A stretch of DNA of 64,000 bases, taken from NCBI RefSeq assembly GCF_037102585.1, contig NW_027043819.1:992001-1056000 (forward strand), given 5' to 3'. The notes under the pieces were generated by a model. The model had not been told where the DNA came from and ran no database searches. It saw only the letters and a list, made by a program, of their open reading frames with translations. Position 1 is the first letter of the stretch; each line of letters starts with the position of its first letter. Of this stretch, positions 1 through 10,181 are shown in pieces. A program made the position numbers and the translations under genes. The DNA comes from Saccharomycopsis crataegensis. Taxonomy: Eukaryota > Ascomycota > Saccharomycetes > Ascoideales > Saccharomycopsidaceae.

Positions 1-1118
1 ATAGCATCTTTGAACCCATTCAATAATAAATCTAATTCCATATTCGATTCATTGAGTAAAGTTCCTTTGGCAATTTGCCTAAACTCTGACAGCTTGGTAA
101 ACTTGTTGAAATATTTATGAACTTTCAAAAACGTTTCATCATAAAATAGTTCATCGGAATTATATGATGGATGGCTGTTGTTATCCCCCACTTCAATAGT
201 TTCAATCTCTAAAAACTTCCTTCCTGGAAGACACTTATCAAGAGCTAGGAATCTCGTTTGTGTTGTTGTCCCTTTTTCATCACCATCATCATCATCATCA
301 TCATCTTCTTCTTCTTCTTCTTCTTCCTCCTCCTCATCATCAGAATCATCCATATTAATGACAATCTCATCATCATTTCTTTTTTTTTCACCTTCACCAA
401 TATAAATAGCCTCAAATTTCACATGTAAATGTGAGCTATACCAATATCTGGGTACTAACTTATGTAACAACACTCTATTCACCGGCGATCCTAACCGACC
501 AGTTTGAATATCTTTTTGGAAAAACGGTTTGGCCTTCAATAACTTTGGTAAGTCTCCGAAATTCGTAATATGTTGAGGCCAATCATGCGAGAGGAAAATG
601 TCGATCTTATGTTGATTGATTCTTTCATAAAATAGAAATTTCAATAATTCGAGTTTCCGTACATGATACACCGACCGGATCGATGATTGATCGTATGGCA
701 CTTTTTCAAAACTTGGTTTCATGAAATTGTAATCATTGAAGATTCCAGTGACCCCGGCAATTTTCAATCCTTTATACCAAATGACGTTGGATTTCCCCAA
801 ATAGTAAATGTTCGGGGCCACCCACCCGCCAAACTTGAGTTCCTGCAAGTAATTGCTGGCCTCGTGGTTGCCACCAATGAATATCGTTAGCACCGGGGCT
901 TTCTTCTTAGAAGTGTAATAGTCTTGGAAATCTCCTAGTTTGCGATATTTGGCGGGCATCGACACACATTTGAGGTCGTTGTGGTTTCTGACCGATTGGA
1001 AGTCGCCGGTGATCAACAAAAGTTCGGGTTTTTCATCCTTTGGAAGGGCTCTAATCAGCTGGTAAGTTCTGTCGAGCTCACCATGGCAGCAACCTTCGAT
1101 GGCAATAGACACCTTCAT
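1..1118 (-). CDS. DBR1: RNA lariat debranching enzyme (3' part cut by window edge)
   Basis: Dbr1 hydrolyses the 2'-5' phosphodiester bond of excised intron lariats in the nucleus. The protein begins MKVSIAIEGCCHGELDRTY, matching the family start with its GCCHG metal-binding motif. In order follow GDFQSVRN, IGGNHE (GNHE metallophosphoesterase motif), LSHDWP and SSHLHVKF (H-x-H metal ligands), then the conserved TRFLALDKCLPGRKFLEIE block. About 372 codons are present and the C-terminus runs off the left edge. The start is the first ATG of the frame and puts the motifs at the usual distance. Between the H-x-H motif and the FLALDKC block lies a low-complexity run of about 25 Asp/Glu residues encoded by a GAA/GAT microsatellite (about 276-352). 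The yeast enzyme also has an acidic insert there, so only its repetitiveness is unusual. The window holds many short introns, which fits a need for this enzyme. Confidence 0.95.
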   Translation of the reverse strand, partial: MKVSIAIEGCCHGELDRTYQLIRALPKDEKPELLLITGDFQSVRNHNDLKCVSMPAKYRKLGDFQDYYTSKKKAPVLTIFIGGNHEASNYLQELKFGGWVAPNIYYLGKSNVIWYKGLKIAGVTGIFNDYNFMKPSFEKVPYDQSSIRSVYHVRKLELLKFLFYERINQHKIDIFLSHDWPQHITNFGDLPKLLKAKPFFQKDIQTGRLGSPVNRVLLHKLVPRYWYSSHLHVKFEAIYIGEGEKKRNDDEIVINMDDSDDEEEEEEEEEEDDDDDDDGDEKGTTTQTRFLALDKCLPGRKFLEIETIEVGDNNSHPSYNSDELFYDETFLKVHKYFNKFTKLSEFRQIAKGTLLNESNMELDLLLNGFKDA

Positions 1119-1549
1119 AATAAACAACTGGGAAAGACCGAGAGACAAAGAGAAACGGGTGAAATAGAATAAAGAGAAGACGAAATCAAAATGGAAATTC
1201 AAAAAGTGAAAGTGAAAGGGACATGGCGGCGGCGGCGGCGGGCTCTTAACCAGGATGGATGGGAAACCAGATGCCAGCGAACAGTCATCTTCTGCTTCTG
1301 CTTCTTCTTCATCGTATTATTATTATTAATAATAATAATATTATTATTCTATTTACTTGTTTATTACCACAAACCACCACTACTATCCACTTCCCTTCCC
1401 ATTGTATAACAACCCCGTCCATTGTTGGTGGTTATTCCTCGGGTGGCGCAAAAGAATATATATATATATATATATATCAAGGAATTGAAAAAACACAAAT
1501 CACACAAATACCGTCCATCACTTATCTCATAGATCTATCTACCCATAAG

Positions 1550-4524
1550 ATGACGGCCACACAATCACTAACACGTCCTTGTAGGACCCTCCACTTGCTA
1601 AACGAGGACGTTGGCAAGATCATCGCCACTTACAATGCCAGAAAGTCCTTGATCGAGCTATTGAAAGACGCCCTCAGCTACATGAAGAAGGTGAGCAGCA
1701 GATTATCCGTGATATTTGATATTCATAACAATATACTAACATATTTTAGTACGACGAGATCATCTCCCAGCAAGATTCACGAAGTTATGAAGCAGCTTAT
1801 ATCAATTTCATGGTGCTTATAACCTTGGTCTCCACGATTATCCCCAATAATCCCCAGTTTAAACACGACATTCTCCACCCTTCGGGTAAAAGCTCCAAAA
1901 AAGACTCTTATGATATCCTCAAGAGTAAAGTGGTGGGTGACAAGAGTATTGACAAGGTGAAGAACTTTATCAAAGAACACAGTAAATTGACCAATCTAGA
2001 AGAACCAATCAATAATGACAATGATAACCAAGAGAAAGAACCACCAGCCAATGACGACATCAAAAACCCGCCAGAAACCAGAGACAATAATGGAAATCTA
2101 TTGGAAAGATTTGAAAGATTGAGAGTCCATCATATACCAGATAAATCGCCGCAAAATACTCCCACTAAGTATTCCAACAACTTATCGCCACCATCATTGA
2201 ACCTTCATTATAGATCGCGATCCCCATCACCAGTTAGACTACCAGAGTTAGAGATCCCCAGTTTAGACCCGTCCTATTTCCAGAAATATCTCACCACCCC
2301 CACCGGAGGTTCCAAATGGTTCATAGATCCTGCTGAGTTATACGAAATCATAAAGTCCGCAGCAAAATCAACCTTATTATTAGATATCCGATACAGAAAA
2401 GATTTTGATAATTCGCATATCTTGGTGGAAAATATCGTTTGCATCGAACCATTTTCCATCCATAACAATTTTGGCGAGCGAGAGCTACAAGAATCTTTGT
2501 TAATTTCTTCGGAATTGGAACAACAGTTATTCGAAAATAGAGATCTTTTTGAGTTGGTAATCTTTTACGATCATGATTACGTGGTCCCATCATCCGACCC
2601 CAACAATTTCCAAAATTTCCCAAAATATTTCAAAAAATTGATGTCGACATTGAATCAAAGAAGTCCATTAAAACCATTGAAGAGAAACCCGGTAATTCTC
2701 AATGGGGGGTTCGACACTTGGCGCAGATTATACGGTAGAGATCTTGTCAGCCAACCGAAAATCGATAATATCATCCAACCACAATCATTCCCTTCGAGAC
2801 CTCTTAGTTTCCGGAAAACTTCGATTTCTTCTACCTCAAACAACACCGGCATAGATAATTACGACGCCGCCGCCGCCGCCATGAATGGCAACCACCATAG
2901 TTTCGGAGATAATCATTTTCCCTCAGTGAACACTACCGGCGGTAGTAGCAATCATACAGGAAATAGTATCAATTTATTAGAGTCTGCTCCATATACTAGA
3001 AACCTCCAAGACTTTTATACCATGGCCCCCTCGGGCCAATCGAATTCGGTGATGAACAATGCCAATAATAGTCCTGCCCAACACTTATACTTCCCTCAAC
3101 AACAACCCCCAGCATACGTCAACAAACGCCTCAATTTAAGCGTTCTGAATCTTAATGATGTGAATTCAGAGTTTGATAGTAGAAGTAACTCCCCATCATT
3201 AGTTTCTAGCCCAAACTTACCTGTTATAGCCCCATATTCTTCACCACCTCCACTATACGCTAATCCTACCCCTCCGCAACCGGTGGCATTCTCTCCAAGT
3301 AATCCTGGCTCCCCAATGTTGGATGGCTCCTCCAGACTTTCCGTGGTTTCTCCTATAACTTCCAGTCCTAGCTCATCTTTGATGAATGTTTCCAAGCCAG
3401 TATCATTAGATTTTACTTCAGGCTTATACAACCTTGGTAACAGCTGTTATATCAACTGTGTATTGCAATGTCTTACTGGTACTAATCAACTTGCGATCAT
3501 TTTCCTCAATAATTCTTACAAAAGATACGTGAATATCAATAGTAAATTGGGGTCCAAAGGAGTCCTTGCTAACAATTACTATGAGATTGTCAAATTGATG
3601 TCCAAAAGTGATGGGTCATACGTGATTCCATCGAGGTTCAAGAATATTGTGGGGTCTTTGAATCTAGAATTCAGAGGGTTTGACCAACAAGATTGTCAAG
3701 AATTTCTTAATTTCTTACTCGATGGGCTTCATGAAGATTTGAACCAAGCTGGTGGTAAACTGCCGATGAAACCATTGACCGATGAAGAAGAAGCGAAACG
3801 TGAACTTTTACCAATTAGATTGGCTTCCACCATTGAATGGGAAAGATACCTTAAAACCGATTTCAGTACGATTGTCGATATTTTCCAAGGCCAGTACCTC
3901 AGTCGTCTTGAATGTTTGACATGCCATCACACTTCTACCACGTATCAAGCATTTAGCACTTTGAGTTTACCAATCCCCCAACACAAGCGACTGGTGACAA
4001 TTTATGACTGTTTTGAAGAATTCACTAAAGTGGAATTATTGGATGGTGATGATCGTTGGAGATGCCCTAAATGTAAAACCTTCACAAAGTCCACTAAATG
4101 CCTCAAAATCACTAGACTTCCAAAAATCCTTATCCTTCATTTCAAACGGTTTAAGCAAGGGTTTGGTCTAGAAAAGCTTGATACGTTGATCCGGTACCCA
4201 ATTGGCAATTTTTCCAATTCGACCATCCCTAATGATAACGAAATGATTGATCTTGGGAAATTCTGGCCCCAAGTATCGTCATTAGACGAACAACACAAAC
4301 TCTCGAAATTTGATTCTCGTGGACAAGTCCCCCCATTCAAGTACCGGGTTTACGGGGTGATCAACCATTCCGGGACTCTTAGAGGAGGTCATTATACTTC
4401 GTACGTTTACAAAGGCGGAAAAAAACAATGGTGTTATTATGATGATACCAAAGTTTATAAGAATCAAAAGCCTAGCGCGGTGGTTTCTAAAGACAATTAT
4501 GTATTATTTTTATCTAGGGGTTAG
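1550..4524 (+). CDS. DOA4: Doa4/Ubp5-type ubiquitin carboxyl-terminal hydrolase, two exons
   Basis: This is a ubiquitin-specific protease of the Doa4 type, which recycles ubiquitin from cargo at endosomes and proteasomes. Exons are 1550-1690 and 1750-4524, giving 971 aa (S. cerevisiae Doa4 is 926). Exon 1 encodes MTATQSLTRPCRTLHL and the start of an N-terminal helical, MIT-like region. A rhodanese-like domain lies at about residues 237-345 (LLLDIRYRKDFDNSHI). A Pro/Ser/Asn-rich linker with a short Ala run follows. The UCH domain begins GLYNLGNSCYIN with catalytic Cys at about 613, has the zinc-finger pairs CLTC and CPKC, and ends with HSGTLRGGHYTSYVY, catalytic His at about 928. Without the intron the frame would begin inside the N-terminal domain at an internal Met at 1810. 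DOA4 and its paralogue UBP5 cannot be separated here; the rhodanese plus UCH layout fits both. An (AT)n tract lies just upstream at about 1458-1478. Confidence 0.9.
1691..1749 (+). other. Spliceosomal intron of DOA4
   Basis: The intron is 59 nt. Its donor is GTGAGC, with branch sequence TACTAAC at 1734-1740 and acceptor TTTTAG, only about 10 nt from branch A to AG. Removing it joins AAG to TAC in frame and restores an uninterrupted N-terminus. The donor differs from the budding-yeast consensus GTATGT. Confidence 0.88.
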
Positions 4525-4795
4525 TGAGAGATATTTTGAACTCGTGTTCTTTAGAATTTTTTTTTTTTTTTTTTTATCTGTTAGAGGACTGGACCACCAC
4601 CAGCTATTTATCGCATAGCATATTTTATTAAACTCCTTGTCTTTTATGGATCATGGCCAAGTTCTTTGTGTTCAAGAGAAACTTATGCATTATTGTCATC
4701 TGGAAGATGGGATGGTAATAATACTTGTTATTTCCCAAGAAAAAAAAAATTATTATTACTTTTTTTGCTTTGCTTTGTTTGTTTGCTTTCTTCGC

Positions 4796-4835
<40 letters not shown>

Positions 4836-6039
4836 TTTACTTTATCGAGAGGATAGGTTGCTTTTTATGTTGCTGGTACTGTTGTTATATTGTTGGCACT
4901 TTTAGAATTTGCTGTTTTTTTTTTGCTTATGTGCTCCATCTTTTTGTTTGTAATATATATATATATATATATATATTTATATTATATTTATATTATATTT
5001 ATATTATATTTACATTATATTTACATTATATTTATATTATATTTATATTATATTTATCAATATTGAAAAAAAAAAAGGTGCATATTTGATATATTCTTGA
5101 TGTATCTCCATTTTACAGGATCTTTTTTTGTTATTGTTTTTTTGCTTTTTTGTAGACTGGACTAATACCATTGGATGATTGTGGATGATATATATGAAAC
5201 AAAAAAAAAAGAAAAAACATTGGATCTAAATAGTGGATCATCATTTAAACGAAAAAAATAAAATAAAAAAAGGGAAATCAAAAGAAATGAAAAAGTGATC
5301 ATGGTAATTGAAAAAAGAAAAAAAAAAAAAATAAAAAAGATCTCAGAACCTTTCAAATTTTAGTGTCATTCCACACTGACTGAGCCCCCTATTATACCAT
5401 CTCCAAACAAATGGGTCCCTAATTCGTTCTATACATTCCAAAAAAAAAAAAAAAAAAGAACAAAAATGGACCCATCCATTACCAACAGAACCCTGCTATT
5501 ATTAGTTCATTCCATACCAAATACTCAAAGAAATAGATCATGATTTTCCTCCCATATTAAACTGTAATTTTCCTGCCAATGCCAAATACTTGAAGAAATA
5601 TACCATAATTCACCTTCCACACCAACATTCAAAGAAATAAATAATTGAAAAAAAAAAAAAAAAAAATATGAAAATCAAACACTACCACTATTCAAATCTA
5701 AAATGTTCTGTAATGAATCACTAACCATTGTAATAAAAGAGAAGAAAAAGAAAAAATGAAAAATAAAAAAAGTTCCTTTTCTTTGAAATAGGACAATTGA
5801 AATGAAATTGAAATTGACTTGGATGATAAAGGAATCTTCAACTTATTATTGGAGTCAAAATTAGCTAGCGATAAAAATGAGTTCCAATAATATTAATCAA
5901 TATTCAATCAGGAGTCATTCAACAAACGAGCGATTGTCAATGACAAAACAATTCATCATACTTCAAAAAAGAATCTCAGAATTCAACAAGAATAATCACG
6001 CAAATATCATAATAACATTAACAATAAACTGCAGATCAA
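4525..6039. other. Convergent gene-free region with microsatellites
   Basis: This stretch lies between the 3' ends of DOA4 and MAF1. It holds poly-T runs, a (TTA)n tract at 4796-4835, an (AT)n tract at 4953-4976, several poly-A runs and an 11-bp minisatellite (listed separately). The frames that stay open here are long only because of these simple repeats. No gene or RNA is recognised. Confidence 0.7.
4976..5056. repeat. 11-bp AT minisatellite
   Basis: The unit is close to TTATATTATAT, repeated about seven times in tandem with two copies carrying a T-to-C change. It follows directly on an (AT)n dinucleotide tract. Slippage expansion is the simplest explanation. Confidence 0.8.
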
Positions 6040-7419
6040 TTAATCCCCTTCTTCATCAATATCCGACATTAATGCCTCTTCGGCATAATCACTATACTCG
6101 AACTCGTCATACGAATCTTCATCGTATTCGTCATCGATAGTAATGGATTCTCTACGTTTCCCTCCATTACCAATATAATAACTGCTTCTAAACGGTACCA
6201 GCCTCTTGATGGCATTCAAATAAAGATACGCCACCCGTCTCTTCTTTTTATTGAAAATAAACCACATTTGTGACCATAAACTCCCTGGTTCATCTTCTAA
6301 AAATGACTCTGATGGAACAAAATAGTATACGCTGCAATTTCTTAAGTCAATGTGATCTTGTAACGTGTCCCAGATCCATTCCATCGGCATCTTACCGAGG
6401 GATATCAACGAATTGTTGAATTTCTCAATAAGCTCCATTGGGGTGACTTTGATGAAATCACTTGGTTCCAATAATGAGAAATCATGGTCCGGATACGTGG
6501 AGTTCAAAACAGCAATCAAGTAAACAAATACTTTCCTGCTGCCGCTGCGGTCCAAAGGTCCAAACGGACTCTGATTGATCAAATCATATACCCGTGGTGG
6601 AGTGAATTGTTCTTCTTCTTGCTTGTGATGACCATTGGAAATATTTTCAGAAGAACTCATGCTTCTTCGTCTAATAATATCCCTTGCAAAAATTGGCCTT
6701 TCAGTAACACTACTTTTCCTATGACTTACCTGGCTTTTCCTTCTAGGTTTCTTATTCGTTAAAGCTTGGTTTTCACTATTATTATCGTTACTGATATTAT
6801 TGTTGTTGTTAATGGCATTGCTCTTCAGATTCAGCAACTCCTCGAGCTTTTGCACATCCAACTTTGGGTGCTTGAATTCCACCGGCTCGACGCTGGGGTT
6901 CCTGCTGCTAAGACTCTCACTGTTTCTTCTTTTGGTTTCTGAATTTGATCGGAACGGTCTAACGGTATGGGTCGACGAATAAGATCTCGTTGGATAATAC
7001 GGGTTTTCCTTAGGAGGATTGTCGTTCAATTCGGCAGATTCCTTGAGTAACAAGTTCAAGTGGTTGTCGATGATTTTGTAAAGTTTCTTATCGGACCCAG
7101 CGGGCCTCGTGGAAAATAAATCACAACCGCCTTGTATTCGGCAATCTGCCGTTTCAAATTGAAGGGCCTGATTTACCAATTCTATGTCAAACTCATCAAT
7201 AAACTGCGTTATTCAATTGTTAGTGCTGAACCTCTGTTGCTGCTGCTGCGGTCAACACGCCAATCAATCTTGACGTTATCTAAATGACGTGCCAAAACTT
7301 TAAAAAGGGAAATCGCCCAGAAATATAATAACAAGGACTCAATAATTAAGGCTAGAGGACTCTGTATAACAGAAATCCTAAAAATTCAATCGAAAATACT
7401 AGCAAAAACATACCTTCAT
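6040..7419 (-). CDS. MAF1: Maf1, repressor of RNA polymerase III, two exons
   Basis: Maf1 enters the nucleus under stress or starvation and represses RNA polymerase III. Exon 1 is only ATGAAG (7414-7419) and exon 2 is 7203 down to 6040, giving 389 aa. The joined N-terminus reads MKFIDEFDIELVNQAL, matching S. cerevisiae MKFIDELDIERVNQTL, and continues to CDLFSTRPAGSDKKLYK (Maf1 A box). The linker is rich in basic-Ser sites (RRKSQ, HRKSS, RRRSMS) typical of the PKA sites that control nuclear entry. The C-terminal domain contains YPDHDFSLLEPSDF and WSQMWFIFNKKKRRVAYLYL, and the protein ends in an acidic tail. It is divergently arranged with the SCC4-like gene over a short promoter with two CACGTG boxes. 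Confidence 0.95.
7204..7413 (-). other. Spliceosomal intron of MAF1 after codon 2
   Basis: The intron is 210 nt with donor GTATGT, branch CACTAAC and acceptor CGCAG. It interrupts the gene directly after ATGAAG. S. cerevisiae MAF1 carries an intron at the same place, so this is an ancestral position. Confidence 0.93.
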
Positions 7420-7543
7420 TGTTTACTTTGCTAAAGTGCTGACCTCAGCAGTGGTCAATCTTCCCGATGAGCTTTTTGCTTTCGAAGAAAACGCGGATTT
7501 TTTGTGGTTTTATTTTTTTTTTTTTTTTTTGGTGGATGGCTGG

Positions 7544-7562
7544 CACGTGGGATTGCCACGTG
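7544..7562. promoter_or_regulatory. Paired CACGTG E-boxes in the MAF1/SCC4 divergent promoter
   Basis: Two CACGTG motifs (7544-7549 and 7557-7562) lie 13 bp apart, beside a long poly-T tract. CACGTG is the core bound by bHLH proteins such as Cbf1 and Pho4. Which factor binds here is inference. Confidence 0.6.
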
Positions 7563-7629
7563 ATCATCTATTTTTGTGCTTTTGGAAGGAAAGTTTTCTT
7601 TTGGAAGCAGCGGAAGCAGGCAGGGATCG

Positions 7630-7653
7630 ATGATGGGTGATTGGCGATCATGA
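7630..7653 (+). other. Upstream ORF overlapping the SCC4 start
   Basis: ATG at 7630 opens a seven-codon frame (MMGDWRS) whose TGA at 7651-7653 overlaps the main ATGATG start at 7650. The geometry would suit termination-reinitiation or repression, if the transcript starts upstream of 7630. Confidence 0.45.
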
Positions 7654-10058
7654 TGGAGAGCCAGGAAGGATACTCAGAAGCAGGTCTCACTAATGTTATA
7701 CCACAAAACAATAATCCACAGAATGGGAATGAAGAGGTTAATATAGAAATGTCAAGAAAGCGGAAGCATCATGAGGTCATTACAGATCAGGATGAAGATG
7801 CTCTGCAAGATCTCAGCTTAGCTGATGAGAGTCAACAGGAATATATTCCCGCCAGTGATGTGGAAGCAATGATTTATGTGTTGACGCGAGTGGCCAACGA
7901 ATACTTGACCCATGCCCGCTCAATGGTTCATTTAGTGGCGAGTAATCAACAGAAATTATTGGAATATCGTAAACTAGTGTTTGCTTGTATCAAAACATTA
8001 ACCACGATCGTCACCAAACTTTCCAATATCCCCCCAAATACTGAGACCTCGATCTTCTTGAAGCTTGCTCAGTTGTACTATTACGAAACTAACGATCTCA
8101 AAAAATGTGAGATCAATCTCAATAAGGCCATGACGATTTCAAAGAGATCAAAAGTGTTACACCTTCAATTCCAAGCAGAATTCTTCTCGGCAGTCATTAT
8201 TTGCTCTGATAATTCCCGAATCGCTCTAAAATATTTAAATTCCAAAATCGAAGAGTTCACAAACTTGGGGTATATCCATTGGGTGAGAATCTTTGAGTTT
8301 TTGAAAATCAACCTTTTATTGACTGTGGAACCGAAAACTGCCCTCACTAACTTGAAAGTGTTTAACGGCTATACCAATTTGAATGAAAACTTAAAACAAT
8401 TCTCTTTACTCATGGAAGCCAACTTGAAACTCTATCGAGGATCCCCGCTTGACGCTTGTAACATTCTCAAACTATGTCAATCAAGAATGGAAACCCTTAA
8501 ATTGGCTAAGATACCCCAACTTACCGCGATGCTACTACTCAATCAGCTAAAATGTGGTATTCAGATGACGGATTTCGAAGGCTCTCGAAAGACCATTGCC
8601 AAATTGAACAGTTTTGTGGAAAATGAATCCAAAAATAACTTGCCAAATTGGCCATCGGACGGTCTGTTCAATTTAAAAATCACTCTCCCAACAAACGCTC
8701 ATAATGTGAAAGACTATCCATTCAAAGTCAATTGGCTATCTATTGAGGAAGTGCAAATCATCTCATGGCTATATTGTGGGATATGCTATATCTACAAGTT
8801 TTATGAGAAGGATAGATCAATAACGTATTTGAATACTGCATTGACTCTTACAGATAGATACTCTGCGAAAATAAAGACGAAAGGATTTACAAGAAAGGGT
8901 AGTAACCCGCTAAATAACATTGATGGCAATACATTAGCTGATATCAATACCTTAAACTTGAAAATCATAAGATTGAAATTCATCAAGATTCAGATTTTGT
9001 ATTATCAGTGCTTCTATGATCTCTTATCTAACGAACACCAGCCATCAAGTATCAAATCAAAACTTCACGCTATCCAAACCCAACTTGAAAGCTTATCAAC
9101 TGTTGAGAAGAAATGCTTCAAATTACCGTTCATGAAGAACCTATATTTACTAGCGTTGGTTTCCCAAAATGAAGGGAATTTATCTCCTGCCAAATATTTA
9201 TATTATAAGATCCGAGAATTGCTCAAGTCCCCGAACTCCGGGAGTACGAAAAATTTATCCGAATCCAAATTGGCATATTTTTGCAACACCTTGGGTATTG
9301 GGGGCAATACCTTTGCTGCCAGAGATGAAAATTCGGAAATCTATGTTTACTCCACCCTTAATTGTATTATAATCCTAGAATCGGACCTAGCAATTCTTAA
9401 ACAAATCAATAATGATCCAACAATTTCTAAAGAAGTGTTGGCTAAGAATAATGGGGAAATCACCAAGATAACCGCAGAAAGAAATTCCTTGCTTAATGAA
9501 ATTAATCTTATGTTTGAAAATGGCAAGAAGAATACGGTTGACCAAGGGCAACAAGGCATAATCATCACTAACAACCATCTTGGGTTTGCCAGTTCTAACA
9601 AATTGGTGCTTGCATCCAAGAATATATTTGATGTGGTTTTCAATCAATTGACTCATCAGCAAGTTAAATCAATACTTGAAAACATTGTTCCCCCGTCAGT
9701 ACTTCATAATAGCTCAGAAGTCTCTGAGGCCAATGATCATGATCAAGTTGCTACTTTAGTCCAACAACTTTCTCCGGAACTTTATGCATTAGCAACATAT
9801 TTGCTTTCCAAATCAGCAACAGATCTGATTTCAAAACAAAGATTTTTACTCCAAAGTATTGCCTCCTCAAAAATTGCCCATAATTTGGTTCTCCAATATC
9901 TTTCTGGTATGAAACTTTATGAGAATTACCAAAAACTTGGTCAACAAGCAGAGGCAGATTTACAATTGCAACACAATAGTCAACTCAGAGAAAAAATCTT
10001 GGCAATGTTTGTTGATAGCCAAAAAGGTTTACCAAAAAAAGTAAGGCTGAGCAAATAA
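7650..10058 (+). CDS. SCC4: Probable cohesin loading factor Scc4/Mau2
   Basis: The 802-aa protein resembles the Scc4/Mau2 cohesin-loading family, TPR-like helical repeat proteins that partner Scc2 to load cohesin onto chromosomes. A short acidic, low-complexity N-terminus (about residues 1-55) is followed by helical repeats. The segment around residues 120-160 (IFLKLAQLYYYETNDLKKCEINLNKAM) resembles the family's first repeats, and hydrophobic helical pairs continue to about residue 560. I chose ATG 7650 (MMESQEGYSE); nothing upstream in frame is an ATG. At 802 aa it is longer than S. cerevisiae Scc4 (624 aa), mainly in linkers. The assignment rests on repeat pattern and recalled family features rather than an unmistakable motif; another TPR protein is the alternative. 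It converges with CCE1, whose 3' end is only about 120 bp away. Confidence 0.7.
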   Translation: MMESQEGYSEAGLTNVIPQNNNPQNGNEEVNIEMSRKRKHHEVITDQDEDALQDLSLADESQQEYIPASDVEAMIYVLTRVANEYLTHARSMVHLVASNQQKLLEYRKLVFACIKTLTTIVTKLSNIPPNTETSIFLKLAQLYYYETNDLKKCEINLNKAMTISKRSKVLHLQFQAEFFSAVIICSDNSRIALKYLNSKIEEFTNLGYIHWVRIFEFLKINLLLTVEPKTALTNLKVFNGYTNLNENLKQFSLLMEANLKLYRGSPLDACNILKLCQSRMETLKLAKIPQLTAMLLLNQLKCGIQMTDFEGSRKTIAKLNSFVENESKNNLPNWPSDGLFNLKITLPTNAHNVKDYPFKVNWLSIEEVQIISWLYCGICYIYKFYEKDRSITYLNTALTLTDRYSAKIKTKGFTRKGSNPLNNIDGNTLADINTLNLKIIRLKFIKIQILYYQCFYDLLSNEHQPSSIKSKLHAIQTQLESLSTVEKKCFKLPFMKNLYLLALVSQNEGNLSPAKYLYYKIRELLKSPNSGSTKNLSESKLAYFCNTLGIGGNTFAARDENSEIYVYSTLNCIIILESDLAILKQINNDPTISKEVLAKNNGEITKITAERNSLLNEINLMFENGKKNTVDQGQQGIIITNNHLGFASSNKLVLASKNIFDVVFNQLTHQQVKSILENIVPPSVLHNSSEVSEANDHDQVATLVQQLSPELYALATYLLSKSATDLISKQRFLLQSIASSKIAHNLVLQYLSGMKLYENYQKLGQQAEADLQLQHNSQLREKILAMFVDSQKGLPKKVRLSK

Positions 10059-10181
10059 GGAATGACTTTTTTTTTTTTTTTTGTACTATAATTCTACACT
10101 ATATTTTTAGACTTCAATAATTATTGATTTTTATTGTAATAGAGAAAAAAAATGTAAACAATGAATATTTTACCCTGCATA

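Noticed and set aside
4637-5089. Long open frame encoding Tyr/Ile/Leu runs
   Set aside because: It is produced by TTA, AT and 11-bp simple repeats, not coding selection.
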